64,000 bases of DNA from Serripes groenlandicus (GCA_031761405.1 JASEVX010000001.1:45115669-45179668); one strand, 5' to 3'. Counted from the first letter of the stretch, positions 31,919 through 44,824 are shown. Numbers and translations are program-made. The notes: generated from the letters alone by a model not told the origin.

Positions 31919-32973
31919 AACAAGAGGGCCGTGATTGCCCTTGATCACTCACCCGACTTAATTGATGTTAGTTGTCATGCGACAGTATAGCTCCATTGCA
32001 ACAGAGCGAAAAACCCACACCATATGTTTTTATGGGTAAATTTTTACCCCAGGGGCATAATTTGTACAATCTTTATAGAGGACCACTAGAACATGCTTCA
32101 CTCCAAATATCTAAGCTCTAGACCTTTCAGTTCCAGACAAGATTATTTTTAAAGTGTTTCCCTATATATTTATAAGTAAACCAGGTGACCCCCGAGGCGG
32201 GGCCATATTTGACCCAAGTGGCATAATTGAAAATCTTTATAGAGGACCAGTAGACAATGCTACACACCAAATATCTAAACTCTTAACCTTTTCAGTTTCA
32301 AACAATAAGACCCCCGGGGCGTGGCCAATTTGGACCCCATGGGCATAATTTGAACATTCTTCGTAGAGGACCAGTAGACAATGATACGCACCAAATATCG
32401 AAGCTCTAGGCTTTTCAGTTTCAGACAAGAATACTTTCAAAGTTTTTCCCTATATATCTCTGTGAAACAAGTGAACCCAGGGAGGGGCCAATTTGGACCC
32501 AAAGGGCATAATTTGAACAATCCTTGTAGAGGACCACATGACAATGTAACACTAATTATCTTAGCCTTAGGAATTTCGGTTTAAGACCAGGGTTTCAAAG
32601 TTGTTCCCAAGGGTGGGTATCATTTGGACCCAAAGGGCATAACTTGAACAGTCTTTGTAGAGGACCACTAGACAATGCTGAACTCCAAATATCTAAGCTC
32701 TAGGCCTTTCAGTTTCAGACAATAAGATTTTCAAACTTGTTCCCTATATATATCTCTATGTAAAACAGTAGACCCCCGGGGCGGGGCTAATTTGGACTAC
32801 ATGGGCATAATTTGAACAATCTGTGTAGAGGACCAGTAGACACCAAATATCTAAGTTTTTCCCTCTTTTTTTCTTATGTTATTAAAAGAAGTTGTTAATA
32901 ACGCTCGACGGACGACGAACAAAAGGCGACCCAAACAGATAACTTTGAGTACTTCGTGCACAGGTGGGCTAAA
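31919..32973 (+). mobile_element. element with AACAAGAGGGCC start and GTGGGCTAAAC end
   Basis: Between the tips are six diverged tandem units of about 125-175 bp (GGGCATAATTTGAACAATC, GAGGACCAGTAGACAATG, CCAAATATCTAAGCTC, CCCCCGGGGCGGGGCCA). The end has GACGGACGACGAACAAAAGG. This looks like a non-autonomous dispersed element. The 60-70 codon frames in it are repeat sequence. Confidence 0.7.
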
Positions 32974-33099
32974 CAGGCAGTAAATGTAAAAAAATGTATA
33001 AACAAATTATTAGAAAGCAGCATATCCTAATTGAGTCCGAAAACAGGTCCTCGTAGATTTGACGCTGACGTATCGAAGTAATAGAATATTTTGGCGGAG

Positions 33100-33720
33100 G
33101 TGATGATCAGAACATATCTCAACAGGTATATGCGGAGGCATAGGCTGTCCTTAATCGTCGATTCTCACCAGGTCTGTTTTAGATTGGCCCGGCTCATTCT
33201 ATTCTTATGTAATGGCTTCGGAAAATGTCCATACCATCCATCGTTAACACTATGTATACAAAGTAGCTGGTACGTTTTTCGTATGAACTTACCTAAGCTT
33301 ATCAGGGGTTAAACCAACAGTACAGACGTAGACAGTACATACTGTATTTCGGTACTGAAACAACTTGAACAAAGCCAGTCTATTACATAGTTGATCCGGA
33401 GAGAAATGACATAGCGTTCTAAGGAACAATAGTTTCTGACTTTCAAATATATACATGTAGTGAAGTAGCACAAACAAGACCTACAGTCTTGTCCGACTGA
33501 GTAGCCTAGCGAATGGAAGGCACGAGCTCGTGTTAAACAATTTGCTGTGCTACTTCCATATCTTATGACATTTAGCTGGCATGTCATTCCACAGAGCACA
33601 TACAAACAGAGTGTGCGGTGGTAGTACACAGGTCCTGTACAGTGTCATTGCCGTACTCGGGTTTGGACCTACACCTCCGAATACAATACCATTGATGGAC
33701 AAAAATGTTCAACAATCGAC
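33100..33720 (-). pseudogene. second LINE ORF2 scrap
   Basis: Reading leftwards from 33720, one frame gives a block with SINGIVFGG, then TLYRTCVLPPHTLFVCALWN, and after frame changes ESQKLLFLRTLCHF and LALFKLFQY near 33450-33370. The order resembles the region after the reverse transcriptase in the LINE at 14896-16362. It is diverged, broken and has no catalytic box, so the call is moderate. Confidence 0.5.
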
Positions 33721-35430
33721 ACATACGCAAAACAGTATTATAGCTTCTATTTTATCGATTAAAGTCTGAATAATTTCAATACAACGTTCTAAACTACGGT
33801 GACACATGCTCGCACATCAATTATTTCCAATACTACCATTTAAGCAATCCCTACTCGAACAGGTGACCACATTGAAAATATAATTTTCATTAATACTGGA
33901 AGGCATTTCAAAGATCCAGTATTCCGATATGCCACAAATAGAAACATTCTGTTAATTCCATTCACTAAATATGTACGATACTGCAGTCATTATTCCTATA
34001 TATAGCATTGTATGAATCAAATCATATATTCATGAATACGTCTATTTGCCCTGATACCGTTGCATATATTCCGAACGTATTTTCCAAGGACGATAACAGA
34101 TACCTTCTGTCCATGCACTTACATTAAATATATATATGCGGTTTGTTAGTGACCGACAACTATTAGCACCACTTTGCAATCCGATCTTTCTGTGATCCAA
34201 AACTTTGCGGCTGTAAAGCAAATATTCATATCAAACTCTTGGAAATCTTCGAGTCCATCTTGGACTCATCTGTTAACGTAGGACTTAGAAGGTCTGCGAG
34301 TGGCCTCGTCCTTTCCGTCTGCGATGAGTTTGAAAGCCGTCATTAACATTATAAGCGAATGAGAGCGTTTGCGCTTCGGTTCTTTTTTTGCACGTTTTCA
34401 CTTATAGAACTATTGAGATTTATTTGAATTCATAGTGTTTGCTGTTTCTGCTTCATCGCATACTTTGAATTTAACACGTGCCTGTTCACGTTGCGCCTTA
34501 CTAGAGGAAAGTGGAACGATCACTAGACTTATATTTGACCGCTTGTGTTGCCTACTGCAATGCCTTTATAACAGTTACGAATTTATCGCACATTTCCATG
34601 CCTAATTATGTGTTCATTGCTGACGCGGCCTGCATAACAAGAACCGCTGCCTTCTGTTGCTTATCGTTCATGATATTTATTGGATCATTAATTCATTTCT
34701 TTTTATCAATACATTTATTTGATACGCAGAATAATATACTCTGTTCAATTAACTCTCAGATCATTTACGCAGGTCTTACAGTAAGGGTTTTCATCATAGT
34801 CGGCGTGTATTCGCTCAATATTTAAATAATACCATGTCTCGAACGGAAGTCTGTAGAGTACATCTAGTTGCTCTGAAACATATTGTTCCTTGACAAATCA
34901 CTTAGACAGGCACCGACTTTTAATTCAGAGCCGCCATGTTGAAAAGAGCGGGTGCTAGAACAATTCGATTTTAAACAGTGCGGTAATTCTGTCTTTATGT
35001 CTTCAACTTCAGAAGTCAGGTTCTCCCAGAATTATGCATGATTCTTTGATTTTCCGAAACTGTTACTATAAGGGATGGTAACTCAGCCTGCATTTTAGCC
35101 ATGGTCTCTCTCAGTAACAAACTGTCGTCATTTTCTGCGACATATTTCAGTACAGAATTGTAAGCAGTGAATGAAAACGCGTGAAAATCCGGAATATGGT
35201 AGTTCAAGAACCGTTAAATGTCAAAATAAATTTAGCGCAAACGTTTCTGGCTTTCTATGACAACGCACTATTCAAATAAGACATTTATCCAGCTAAAAAG
35301 GGTTTAACTCTTGTTGAAAGAACTTCTTATCAGTAGGCCTATTGCCAAAGGATTTCCGCAGATGAACTTGTCAATTGCAAAATAACTCTTTTAACTCGAG
35401 GTTGCTTTGCGTTGTTGTAAGATTAAAAGA
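33721..35430. other. gene-free stretch
   Basis: Two open frames (34511-34825 plus, rather hydrophobic; 35016-35207 minus, partly helical) have no recognisable motif, splice partner or start context. Nothing else is supportable. Confidence 0.4.
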
Positions 35431-35431
35431 T

Positions 35432-38085
35432 GGATTTTGATTACCTTTTTAAGTCATTGGGATGGAATTTGATCCGTCTCGTAAAGTTTATGGGATGGAT
35501 ATTGATCACTTTGTAAAGTTTATGGGATGGATATTGGTCAAGTTGTAAAGTTAACCGGATGGATATTGATCACTGTGTAAAGTTAACGGGATGGACATTG
35601 ATCACTTTGTAAAGTTAAAGGGATGGATATTGGTCACTTTGTAAAGATAACGGGATGGATATTGGTCACTTTGTAAAGTTAACGGGATGGATATTGATCA
35701 CTTTGTAAAGATAACGGGATGAATATTGGTCACTTTGTAAAGTTTATGGGATGGATATTGATCACTTTGTAAAGATAACGGGATGGATATTGATCACTTT
35801 GTAAAGTTAACGGGATGGATATTGGTCACTTTGTAAAGATAACGGGATGGATATTGATCACTTTGTAAAGATAACGGGATGGATATTGGTCACTTTGTAA
35901 AGTTTATGGGATGGATATTGGTCACTTTGTGAAGTTTATGGGATGGATATTGATCACTTTGTAAAGTTTATGGGATGGATATTGATCACTTTGTAAAGTT
36001 TATGGGATGGATATTGGTCAAGTTGTAAAGTTAACGGGATGGATATTGGTCACTTTGTAAAGTTTATGGGATGGATATTGATCACTTTGTAAAGTTTATG
36101 GGATGGATATTGATCACTTTGTAAATTTAATGGGATGGATATTGATCACTTTGTAAAGTTTATGGGATGGATATTGATCACTTTGTAAAGTTTATGGGAT
36201 GGATATTGGTCAAGTTGTAAAGTTAACGGGATGGATATTGGTCACTTTGTAAAGTTTATGGGATGGATATTGATCACTTTGTGAAGTTAACGGGATGGAT
36301 AGTGGTCACTTTGTAAAGTTTATGGGATGGATATTGGTCAATTTGTAAAGATAACGGGATGGATATTGATCACTTTGTAAAGATAACGGGATGGATATTG
36401 GTCAATTTGTAAAGTGAACGGGATGGATATTGGTCACTTTGTTAAGTTTATGGGATGGATATTGGTCAATTTGTAAAGATGACGGGATGGATATTGATCA
36501 CTTTGTAAAGATAACGGGATGGATATTGGTCACTTTGTAAAGTTTATGGGATGGATATTGGTCAATTTGTAAAGTGAACGGGATGGATATTGGTCAAGTT
36601 GTAAATTTAATGGGATGGATATTGATCACTTTGTAAAGTTTATGGGATGGATATTGATCACTTTGTAAAGATAACGGGATGGATATTGATCACTTTGTAA
36701 AGATAACGGGATGGATATATTGATCACTTTGTAAAGATAACGGGATGGATATTGGTCAATTTGTAAAGTTCATGGGATGGATATTGGTCAATTTGTAAAG
36801 TTAACGAGATGGATATTGGTCAAGTTGTAAAGTTAACGGGATGGATATTGATCACTTTGTAAAGTTAACGGGATGGATATTGGTCAATTTGTAAAATTCA
36901 TGGGATGGATATTGGTCACTTTGTAAAGTTAACGGGATGGATATTGATCACTTTGTTAAGTTAACGGGATGGATATTGGTCAATTTGTAAAGTTCATGGG
37001 ATGGATATTGGTCAATTTGTAAAGTTCATGGGATGGATATTGGTCAATTTGTAAAGTGAACGGGATGGATATTGGTCACTTTGTAAAGTTAACGGGATGG
37101 ATATTGGTCAAGTTGTAAATTTAACGGGATGGATATTGATCACTTTGTAAAGTTTATGGGATGGATATTGATCACTTTGTAAAGATAACGGGATGGATAT
37201 TGGTCACGTTGTAAAGTTAACGGGATGGATATTGGTCAAGTTGTAAAGTTAACGGGATGGATATTGATCACTTTGTAAAGTTCATGGGATGGATATTGGT
37301 CAATTTGTAAAGTTCATGGGATGGATATTGGTCAATTTGTAAAGTGAACGGGATGGATATTGGTCACTTTGTAAAGTTAACGGGATGGATATTGGTCAAG
37401 TTGTAAATTTAACGGGATGGATATTGATCACTTTGTAAAGTTTATGGGATGGATATTGATCACTTTGTAAAGATAACGGGATGGATATTGGTCACGTTGT
37501 AAAGTTAACGGGATGGATATTGGTCAAGTTGTAAAGTTAACGGGATGGATATTGATCACTTTGTAAAGTTTATGGGATGGATATTGGTCAATTTGTAAAG
37601 TTCATGGGATGGATATTGGTCACTTTGTAAAGTTAACAGGATGGATATTGGTCAATTTGTAAAGTTCATGGGATGGATATTGGTCACTTTGTAAAGTTAA
37701 CGAGATGGATATTGGTCAATTTGTAAAGTTCATGGGATGGATATTGGTCACTTTGTAAAGTTAACAGGATGGATATTAGTCAATTTGTAAAGTTCATGGG
37801 ATGGATATTGATCGCTTTGTAAAGTTAACGGGATGGATATTGGTCACTTTCTTTGTAAAGATAACGGATGGATATTGATCGCTTAGTAAAGTTAACGGGA
37901 TGGATATTGATCGCTTTGTAAAGTTAAGGGGATGGATAGTGATCACTTTGTAAAGTTAACGGGATGGATAATGATCACTTTGTAAAGTTAAAGGGATGGA
38001 TAGTGATAACTTTGTAACGTTTATGGGATCGAAATTGATCACTTTGTAAAGTTTATGGACTCGTAATGGTCACTTTGTAAAGTTT
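35432..38085. repeat. 32-bp minisatellite, about 80 units
   Basis: The unit is GGGATGGATATTGATCACTT followed by TGTAAAGTTAAC. Variation is concentrated at a few positions: GATCA or GGTCA; CACTTTG, AATTTG or AAGTTG; and the last five bases TTAAC, TTTAT, TTCAT, ATAAC or TGAAC. Units decay towards both edges. A nine-unit block (288 bp) near 36981-37270 is repeated next door (37056 versus 37344 for the same GTGAAC variant), a higher-order repeat. TAA in every unit excludes coding. Confidence 0.97.
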
Positions 38086-38549
38086 ATTGAAGGGAATTAT
38101 ATATTCTCCATTTACCCGTCATTCAGTTTCAAGTTGTCAGTTTTGAAAAACATCTCTTAGGAATAAAAAGTTATTTCTCGAAATGTTTAAGTACCAGGGA
38201 CGTAGATAATCTGATCTACGTTCCCGGATTCCAATTAATGTTTCAATGTTTTAATTTCATCGATATAACTATTTGTACGAAATAGTATGCATGATGAATG
38301 ATTGATACCTGTGTCGGTGTTTTGTTTTGGTCGTGTCAGGCGAAAATTGGTCTTGTTGAATCTCCATGCCATTATTGCAGACGTTTCTTTTAACTACACT
38401 TACATTATTTCTTCAGTTTACAACTAGTGTTGTTTTATATGTATGCAGACAGCGATTGCTCTGTTGATAATGTGTGTAGTCTATGTGCAGACTCGCCATT
38501 ATACTTTGTTCACACATGTGCTATATATATGTCTCCAAAATCTCTTTCG

Positions 38550-38768
38550 CACATACAAACAATCTGAAGCAGACAACTTAAATTAATTAAAGAAGTTAAA
38601 ATAAAAGCAAAACTCGGTGTAAATAAAAAATAAACGAAAACAATTAATGAATTAAGTTTTAAACATTGTGGCAAATAGAGTAATTGCTCAATCTGAGCAA
38701 TTACTACCTTTGCCACAAAGTGTTCAAAAGTCGTCTGCAGCGGATGCGTCTACAAGTTGGAAAGGGAT
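38550..38768. mobile_element. hairpin MITE M1 copy
   Basis: CTGAAGCAGACAACTT, the GTAATTGCTCAATCTGAGCA palindrome at the centre, then AAAAGTCGTCTGCAGCGGAT and GTTGGAAAGGG. The left tip is decayed. Confidence 0.65.
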
Positions 38769-38869
38769 ACTGACAAATCCAGAAAATCTTGCTACAAAGC
38801 CAAATACATCTTTTTCTTACAGAATCTCCTCACTGCTACTACTTTCCAAAGCCGACACATTTTTAACGT

Positions 38870-39062
38870 TTCCACAACAAACGACATTTGAAACCATTGT
38901 GGCAAAAGGAGAATTTACTCATCATTAGCAACTTGGTCTTTAACCACAATGTTTTCAACTCTTACCAATAGTTCAATTTTCGTTTATAGTGAATTTCAAT
39001 AGTTTTACCTAACTGTTTCAAAAGTCGTCTGTTGCAGATTTGTTGTGTGTGGGACAGGCATA
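38870..39062. mobile_element. hairpin MITE M1 copy
   Basis: GACATTTGAAACCATTGTGG, CAAAAGGAGAATTTACTC, CACAATGTTTTCAACTC and AAAAGTCGTCTGTTGCAGAT, then GTGTGGGACAGG. Confidence 0.6.
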
Positions 39063-39350
39063 ATACACAATGCAAAGCTGTATATAATCTTCTGTTGTTA
39101 GATTTCAGGCTTGGATATAGATTGGCAAATAAAAAGTTGAGCAAAGCAATAACATAAAGCAAGATAAGTAATATTTCGTTTATTTTGAAAATGATATCTT
39201 TTCGTCATACCATTAAGTATACATTTCAAAATATGTTCTGCTATACAGTTCAAAAAGTTATTAAAAGCACAAAGCTACAAGCACTGGACACATATTCTAC
39301 ATGAAAAGAAGCTAGCTCATTTTTCCAATTACTCAGAAACATACATAGGT

Positions 39351-39434
39351 ATATCGAGGGCTTCAAGCAAAACGGTTGTAACTAATTATTGTTCAAGATG
39401 TAGTTACAACCGTTTTGCATGAAACCATCGATAT
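39351..39434. ncRNA. miRNA-precursor-like hairpin
   Basis: 33-base arms (39351-39383 and 39402-39434) pair with only three mismatches around an 18-base loop. The 17 bases next to the loop (GCAAAACGGTTGTAACT) pair perfectly. Size and mismatch pattern resemble an animal pre-miRNA, but it could also be a tiny foldback element: a weaker relative lies at 42187-42232. Strand and expression are unknown. Confidence 0.4.
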
Positions 39435-39637
39435 GTACATATTCTACACCATGTACATAACATGATGTAGGTGGAACCAAAGTTACAAACAAATTGGTTG
39501 AAACTATTACGAGAACACTCCATTTCAAAATTAAAACTAAACAAAATTGCTTAATTGGAAATCAAAAGATGATGTCATTACATGCATGTATATACATATA
39601 TATTAAAATGCATGAATTAACATTGGGTTGCACTTCT

Positions 39638-39840
39638 TTAACCCTTTCACTGTTGGAATAGATTGTCTGAAGCCTTTGCCACCAGAATAGAGCCAGGTCA
39701 GTCGGCGCACCAGTGCCGTCTTGACAGGTTGTATACAATTTATGCCCAACTCGACTTCATATTCTTAAAATTGGCTAATATATTTTCCAAATGTGAAGCT
39801 AGACAAGTTTATTTTAAAAAGTAAGCTTGGAAAGGGTTAT
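39638..39840 (+). mobile_element. TTAA MITE, third type
   Basis: TTAACCCTTTCACTGTTGGA at the left and GGAAAGGGTTAT at the right bound about 200 bp unlike M1 or M2 inside (GCCAGGTCAGTCGGCGCACC). The right TTAA is mutated to TTAT. Confidence 0.5.
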
Positions 39841-41290
39841 ATTACAAAATCATATTGTTTCTATTTACATACACATATATATCAACTTCAATGTTAATTC
39901 GAGTTTTGCTCTGCTACTTGAACATATCTACTTCCAAGCGCTATATATAGCTTGCATGCTGGTATAGACATCTTCCTATCTACTACAACTAATGAAATAT
40001 ACAACTGTTTACAGAAACAACACTGAACATTCATCTTAACAAGTTTAACAGGGGTTCACTTTTCTGGATAATATCAGGGGGGTAATATAGTGTCCCTGAT
40101 AATATAAATCACTGGGGAAATTTAAACCAATTGGTCAGCATTTATAAGCCGATTCTTTCTTTAAATTTACCCAAAGGCAACATAAATTTGAACATTATCT
40201 CTAAAAAGTAAAATGGTATGCGAAAACATGATGATGCTGTTAAAATCGATGATTTCAATGGAACATAAAGGTAAAAATCTAAAATGGCGGATACTAACAG
40301 AATATGAAGTGTTAGAAAGTTGACCCATACTTTCAAACACAAAGTGATTCTTGTAAAGCGGCTAAAATAATACAGTACAATAAAACTATATTAACTAGGT
40401 ATAACTATTAAACATTAAATAAAATACCCTGCTTTCAACAACAGGATAATGTAATAGCATACAATATCAATAAACAATAGATCACAGATTTTCCCGAGAC
40501 TACAGTCTCTATATATCACAGTCCTAACAGGGCTATATCAACCTAGATAACAAACTTATTATAAACTTGTAAACATTCTGCGGCAATACAGTAGTTGAAC
40601 TCTAATGATCAAGTTTGAATCTAATACGCATACCATTAATCACCAGTCAAATATGTTGATGTCTATCAAACAAAACGAATGTTAATTCATCTTCAAAAAA
40701 CCATCATAAAAATTGTTTCATGAAGATAAGCATATCCAGGGAAGGTTTTTCAAACGTCTTTTTATCCAGTCCTAACAGTCAGTATTATCCCTTTATGACA
40801 CTGCTTGCTCTAGTTAACATTAAGCATCAAAATGAGTGCCAACATACCTGTCTTTTCTGATACCTGAATCAAGTAAATAACATATTCCAGTGTTTCGTTA
40901 CCATAGGTGCCTATCAAAAAGGAGTACACATGGCCCCACTACTCTCGTCTTAAAAATAAATAAACAGAACAAAAATGGACAATGGAAAAATAATATACAA
41001 CAAAAAGACAATAAACAACTTATAGTTTACAAGTTTTTTTCTAAATCCTGTGAATAATGATACATGATACATATGATAAATATCTACATTATATAATAAA
41101 CCATTTACATGATATTTTATTTTCACTATCCTAAATTGAAAAGACCCAAAGAAAAGGAATGTAAGGATTCGGTGAAAAAAGTTTAAATTTGAAACATCTT
41201 GTACAAAAGGAGCAAATGCTAATTTTTCCAAGACCCTTCAAGTCTTCTATTACTGATGTGTCAAAATATGGTTCAAAAAGGTAAATGGAT
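39841..41290. other. gene-free stretch between the MITEs and the end of the nesprin gene
   Basis: Downstream of the nesprin stop codon, and may include its 3' UTR or distal 3' flank. No exon, RNA or element is recognised. AAAATGGCGG occurs at 40282, as at 21 and 380. Confidence 0.4.
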
Positions 41291-41293
41291 AAG

Positions 41294-41482
41294 CCTTTCC
41301 CACATGGAGATGCATTTTGAGGCATCTTCAGCAGACAACTTTTGAAAACAATATGACAACAGGAGAAATGTCTCCTTTAGTCGCAATGTTTTCAACTCCA
41401 TTCAATAAATATACTTTAATTTATCGATTTCCTACACTTTTGCCTAAATCTTTTGTCTGCTGCATATTCGTTGGAAGAGGGT
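41294..41482. mobile_element. hairpin MITE M1 copy
   Basis: CCTTTCCCACATGGAGATGC at the left, GCAGACAACTTTTGAAAACA, GGAGAAATGTCTCC at the centre, CTGCTGCATATTCG and GGAAGAGGGTTA at the right. Confidence 0.65.
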
Positions 41483-42269
41483 TAGCATTTAGGAACAAAT
41501 TGTTCACATGATTACAAAGCTGTTCATATGATTACAAGATAACATAATTGTGAATTACACATAGTTATATATCAATGTCTAACAGGAATATTTGTGTAGT
41601 TTTTCAATATTCAAAGAAATCCACTACCTGTACTGCTTATGGGGTTGCATATTCAACCTAACGGCCCTTTATGAACATGGCAGTCTGTCACATCAAATGG
41701 ACTACTTGCAGTGTTAGACCAGGAACATAAGAAACAGCCTTGGTAAAATATATGCATTATATACAATACAAATGTATAAAACTTTGGGTGCAAACAACCA
41801 CCATATTTGGATGATTCCACAACCACCATATTTGGATGATTCCACTCCAAGTGGAAAGTTGGCAGTATTTTTGTGAAGAAATTCATCAATAATTTGTAGG
41901 GATGGCTTTTTCTTATCTTCATTTATTTAAAGTCTTTTATTTTTATGATGAACAAATTGGAAATTAAACCACATGTGCACAGGTGAGTTTATGATGTACA
42001 CCAACATAGCGAACAATACACAGATGGGCAACACTAAACAATTACAATTTAATGTTTTTGTTTATATTTAATTTTCGAACTCTTTTTTTATAACCAAATA
42101 AATTTTTGAATAATAATTTCAAAACTATGGCACGAACAAAACTGAGATCATAATAATAAATGACATATCCTTGGTTTAATGCAAAACAGTTGTATAATTT
42201 TCCATGTAGTTACAACTGTAATGAATTATTCCTGTGATATTCAAACTGCTTTTTTGTAACTACTAATTG

Positions 42270-42420
42270 TAATACTTTCCCACATGAGGATACATTTTGA
42301 AGCATTTGCAGCAGATGACGTTTAAAAACATTGTAGCAAGATGGAAAAATATTCATTTTTGCCATTATGTTTTCAACACAACTCTTCTGCTGCAGTTTTA
42401 TTGTATGTGGGAAAGGTGTT
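42270..42420. mobile_element. hairpin MITE M1 copy just 3' of the nesprin stop
   Basis: CTTTCCCACATGAGGATAC, CAGCAGATGACGTTTAAAAA, then CTTCTGCTGCAGTTTTATTG and TATGTGGGAAAGGTG. It ends about ten bases before the nesprin stop codon (42430), so it forms the start of the 3' UTR of the transcript, in antisense sense unspecified because the element is nearly symmetrical. Confidence 0.65.
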
Positions 42421-42429
42421 CAATAAGTA

Positions 42430-42673
42430 CTAAACAGGTGGTGGCCCATCTGTGTAATGTAACATTGGTTCAAGTGATTTCTTAAAATTATTGGCGAGTG
42501 TACAGCTGTAATCGTCCTCGGTCATCGGAACTAAACTTGCAAAGGCTAGCAGTAACAGCAATAGAATCTGGAGTGGCAGTGCCATTCGTAATATTCTTGT
42601 CATGAAAATGGGACAACAACTAATCCTTGCCTCTTCCTCCTCAGTGTCTGCCCCTTCAACTGGTGCGATTGAA
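42430..42673 (-). CDS. SYNE1: nesprin, last coding exon: KASH domain
   Basis: The membrane-anchoring end of a nesprin, the outer-nuclear-membrane half of the LINC complex, which ties cytoskeleton to nucleus by binding SUN trimers in the perinuclear space. The exon starts after TTTATTTTGCAG and reads SIAPVEGADTEEEEARISCC, then a basic-flanked transmembrane helix (MALPLQILLLLLLAFASLVP) and a luminal tail with DDYSC and LANNF that ends TDGPPPV and the stop. The Cys is at -23 from the last residue, the position that in vertebrate nesprins disulfide-bonds to SUN proteins; the PPPx end fits the SUN pocket. The terminal residue is Val, against Leu or Thr in human nesprins-1/2. Intron phase (one base, T, completing a codon begun in 47305-47402) agrees. 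Vertebrate SYNE1/SYNE2 arose from one ancestral gene, so the symbol is by family only. Very sure of the domain. Confidence 0.96.
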
Positions 42674-43888
42674 CTGCAAAATAAAACACAGAATAAATAA
42701 ACAAGCACAATGTGTTGATAATATGAAAATATAGAATATGCTCACAACTTTATCAAATTTGGGAAAAGTACCATGATGATTCATTTAGAAACTTATACAT
42801 AATGAATGATAAGATGAGATGATAGTGACAGATCAATGAAAAGGCATGAAAGAAGTTCAAGTGAATTATGTTTGAATAATTTTAAAATCATAAAGTGCAA
42901 TAAAATCAATTCCTTGGTGATTTAGAATCCAATCAGAACGTAAGAAAATAGTTAGGAGTGTGTCTTGTCAAGTAAATTGAAGCACCTGCCAAAAAAAGCT
43001 TGCTGAAGCCCTTCACCAAATAATAAAGATACAATACTGATAAAAAATATACCATTGACAGTAAATAATCTCTTTTAAATGACATGCATTTAATAACTCA
43101 AGATACGTTCATGCACATTAGGATATCTAACTCCATAAAGATGCAATATGTCTGTAACAATTGAATTATTACAAACAATCTGTAGCCAAACTTCTTGTAA
43201 ATGAAGTGAATTTTTCTTCCAAATGTATTTGTTTCATGAATAATTGATCAAATGACTGGAAGTAATAAGCAATTTTCTGCAGTAGCTGGCATACATATTC
43301 AGTTACAATTTTTTTTAAAGAAATAATGTTTTGTTTATTGATAAAGTTCTTACAAAATCTGTTCACAAGTAATAACATGTTCAGTGCATTATTTCAAGCA
43401 TTAGTATTTCTGTATATAACCTCCGAAATACCCATTTCGGATTCCTTGTATAACTATGACTTATGTTCTGTGTACATATTATGATTAAAAGTGCTTTTCA
43501 GTGCAATGCAGGATGATGTTAAAGGGGACTCTTTTATATAGAGATGTTAACACATTCAGGAAACTATAGCGACCTATATAGACATTTATGACACAACACC
43601 AGTTTGGGAGAGTATGCACATATAAGAGTTGATGGAATGAAAAAATAAAAAAAAGTAAAATGCAACTAAATCATAGATTGGAAACAAATGTATGAGGATG
43701 GTAATGATGATGAGTAATGGCAGGCGCAAGCAAATGAGTAATCTATAATCAATAAAAATGTTCATATAGCATGCATCCATAAAGTCAAGACAACAGAAAA
43801 ATTCATCTTTTATCCAATTTATGCATTAACCATTTGAAACATACAACTACCAATTCATGGAGAGCCTGCAGTTTCTTAGTAAAGACTA

Positions 43889-44130
43889 ATACTTTCCTTC
43901 ATACTTCAAATCTGCAGCTGACAACTTCAAAAACATCTAGGCAAAAATTTGGAAATTCTCTATAAGTAAGATTAATCATAAGTTCATTTAATTAAATAGA
44001 GTTGAAAACAGGTGCTAAAGGAGAAATAGATAATTATGAGCCATTTCTCCATTTTGCAACAAATATTTCAAAAAACCATCTGATGAAGTGATTTCAAATT
44101 GCGTCTGCATGTCAGGAAGCATTCAATTCA
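43889..44130. mobile_element. hairpin MITE M1 copy, diverged
   Basis: CTTTCCTTCATACTTCAAAT, CTGCAGCTGACAACTTC, GAGCCATTTCTCC and TGCGTCTGCATGTCAGGAAG. It lies in the intron between the KASH exon and the exon at 47305. Confidence 0.5.
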
Positions 44131-44215
44131 TGCTTGAAGTTGCTATTTATTATTCAAATTTGTAACCTTTAGAATGCTTTTTGTGAGCAAGATGCCCATT
44201 TTCTGGAATCTTGAC

Positions 44216-44441
44216 TTAACCCTTTCCCACATACAACAAATCTGTAGCAGACAACTTTGAAAACATATTGACCAAAATGTGAAAGAACTCAATAATTATT
44301 GAGTTAATTATACAAAAAGGGGTGAAAACACTGGCAAAAGGAGAAATTACTTGTTTTGAGCAATTACTTCTTTTGCCACAATGTTTTAAAAAGTGGTCTG
44401 CTGCAGAAGCATCATAATGCATCAAAGTGGGAAAGGGTTAA
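44216..44441. mobile_element. hairpin MITE M1, complete copy
   Basis: 226 bp from TTAACCCTTTCCCACATA to AAAGTGGGAAAGGGTTAA, with TTAA on both sides. The centre is GGAGAAATTACTTGTTTTGA/GCAATTACTTC between GGCAAAAG and CTTTTGCCAC arms. Confidence 0.85.
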
Positions 44442-44824
44442 TATAACAATATAAACAATTAGTATTCTATATTTGTTGTTGTCTGTTAGTACACAATACC
44501 AATGTATTAAGAATTAGCTATGGTAGATCTATCTTACTGTGATAATATACTGTTGATTTGCCTTGAAAGCTACACAAACAAAAATCATCATATCCAAATT
44601 AAATTTACAAGATACATGTACTTTTTATATATCATAGTCTTAGTAAAATCTATAAATCATATTCTATCTTGAACATATGCAAAAAGAATTGTACATTCAC
44701 AGATTGTTGAAGATTATACTCTAATTTCTCACATCTGACTACAGTTGTTTAATCTAAAACCTTTCTTACCTTAAACTCATAAAAAGTGAGTTCTAAGAAA
44801 TTGAAACAACTATTGCTTATTCAA

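Noticed and set aside
34511..34825. Membrane protein ORF of 104 codons
   Set aside because: Hydrophobic only; no family motif, start context or splice partner, in an AT-rich gene-free stretch.
35016..35207. Possible exon on the minus strand (partly helical)
   Set aside because: No good acceptor/donor pair and no neighbour exon; left out of the annotation as a gene.
35432..38085. CRISPR array
   Set aside because: Units are contiguous 32-mers with no unique spacers, and the genome is animal.
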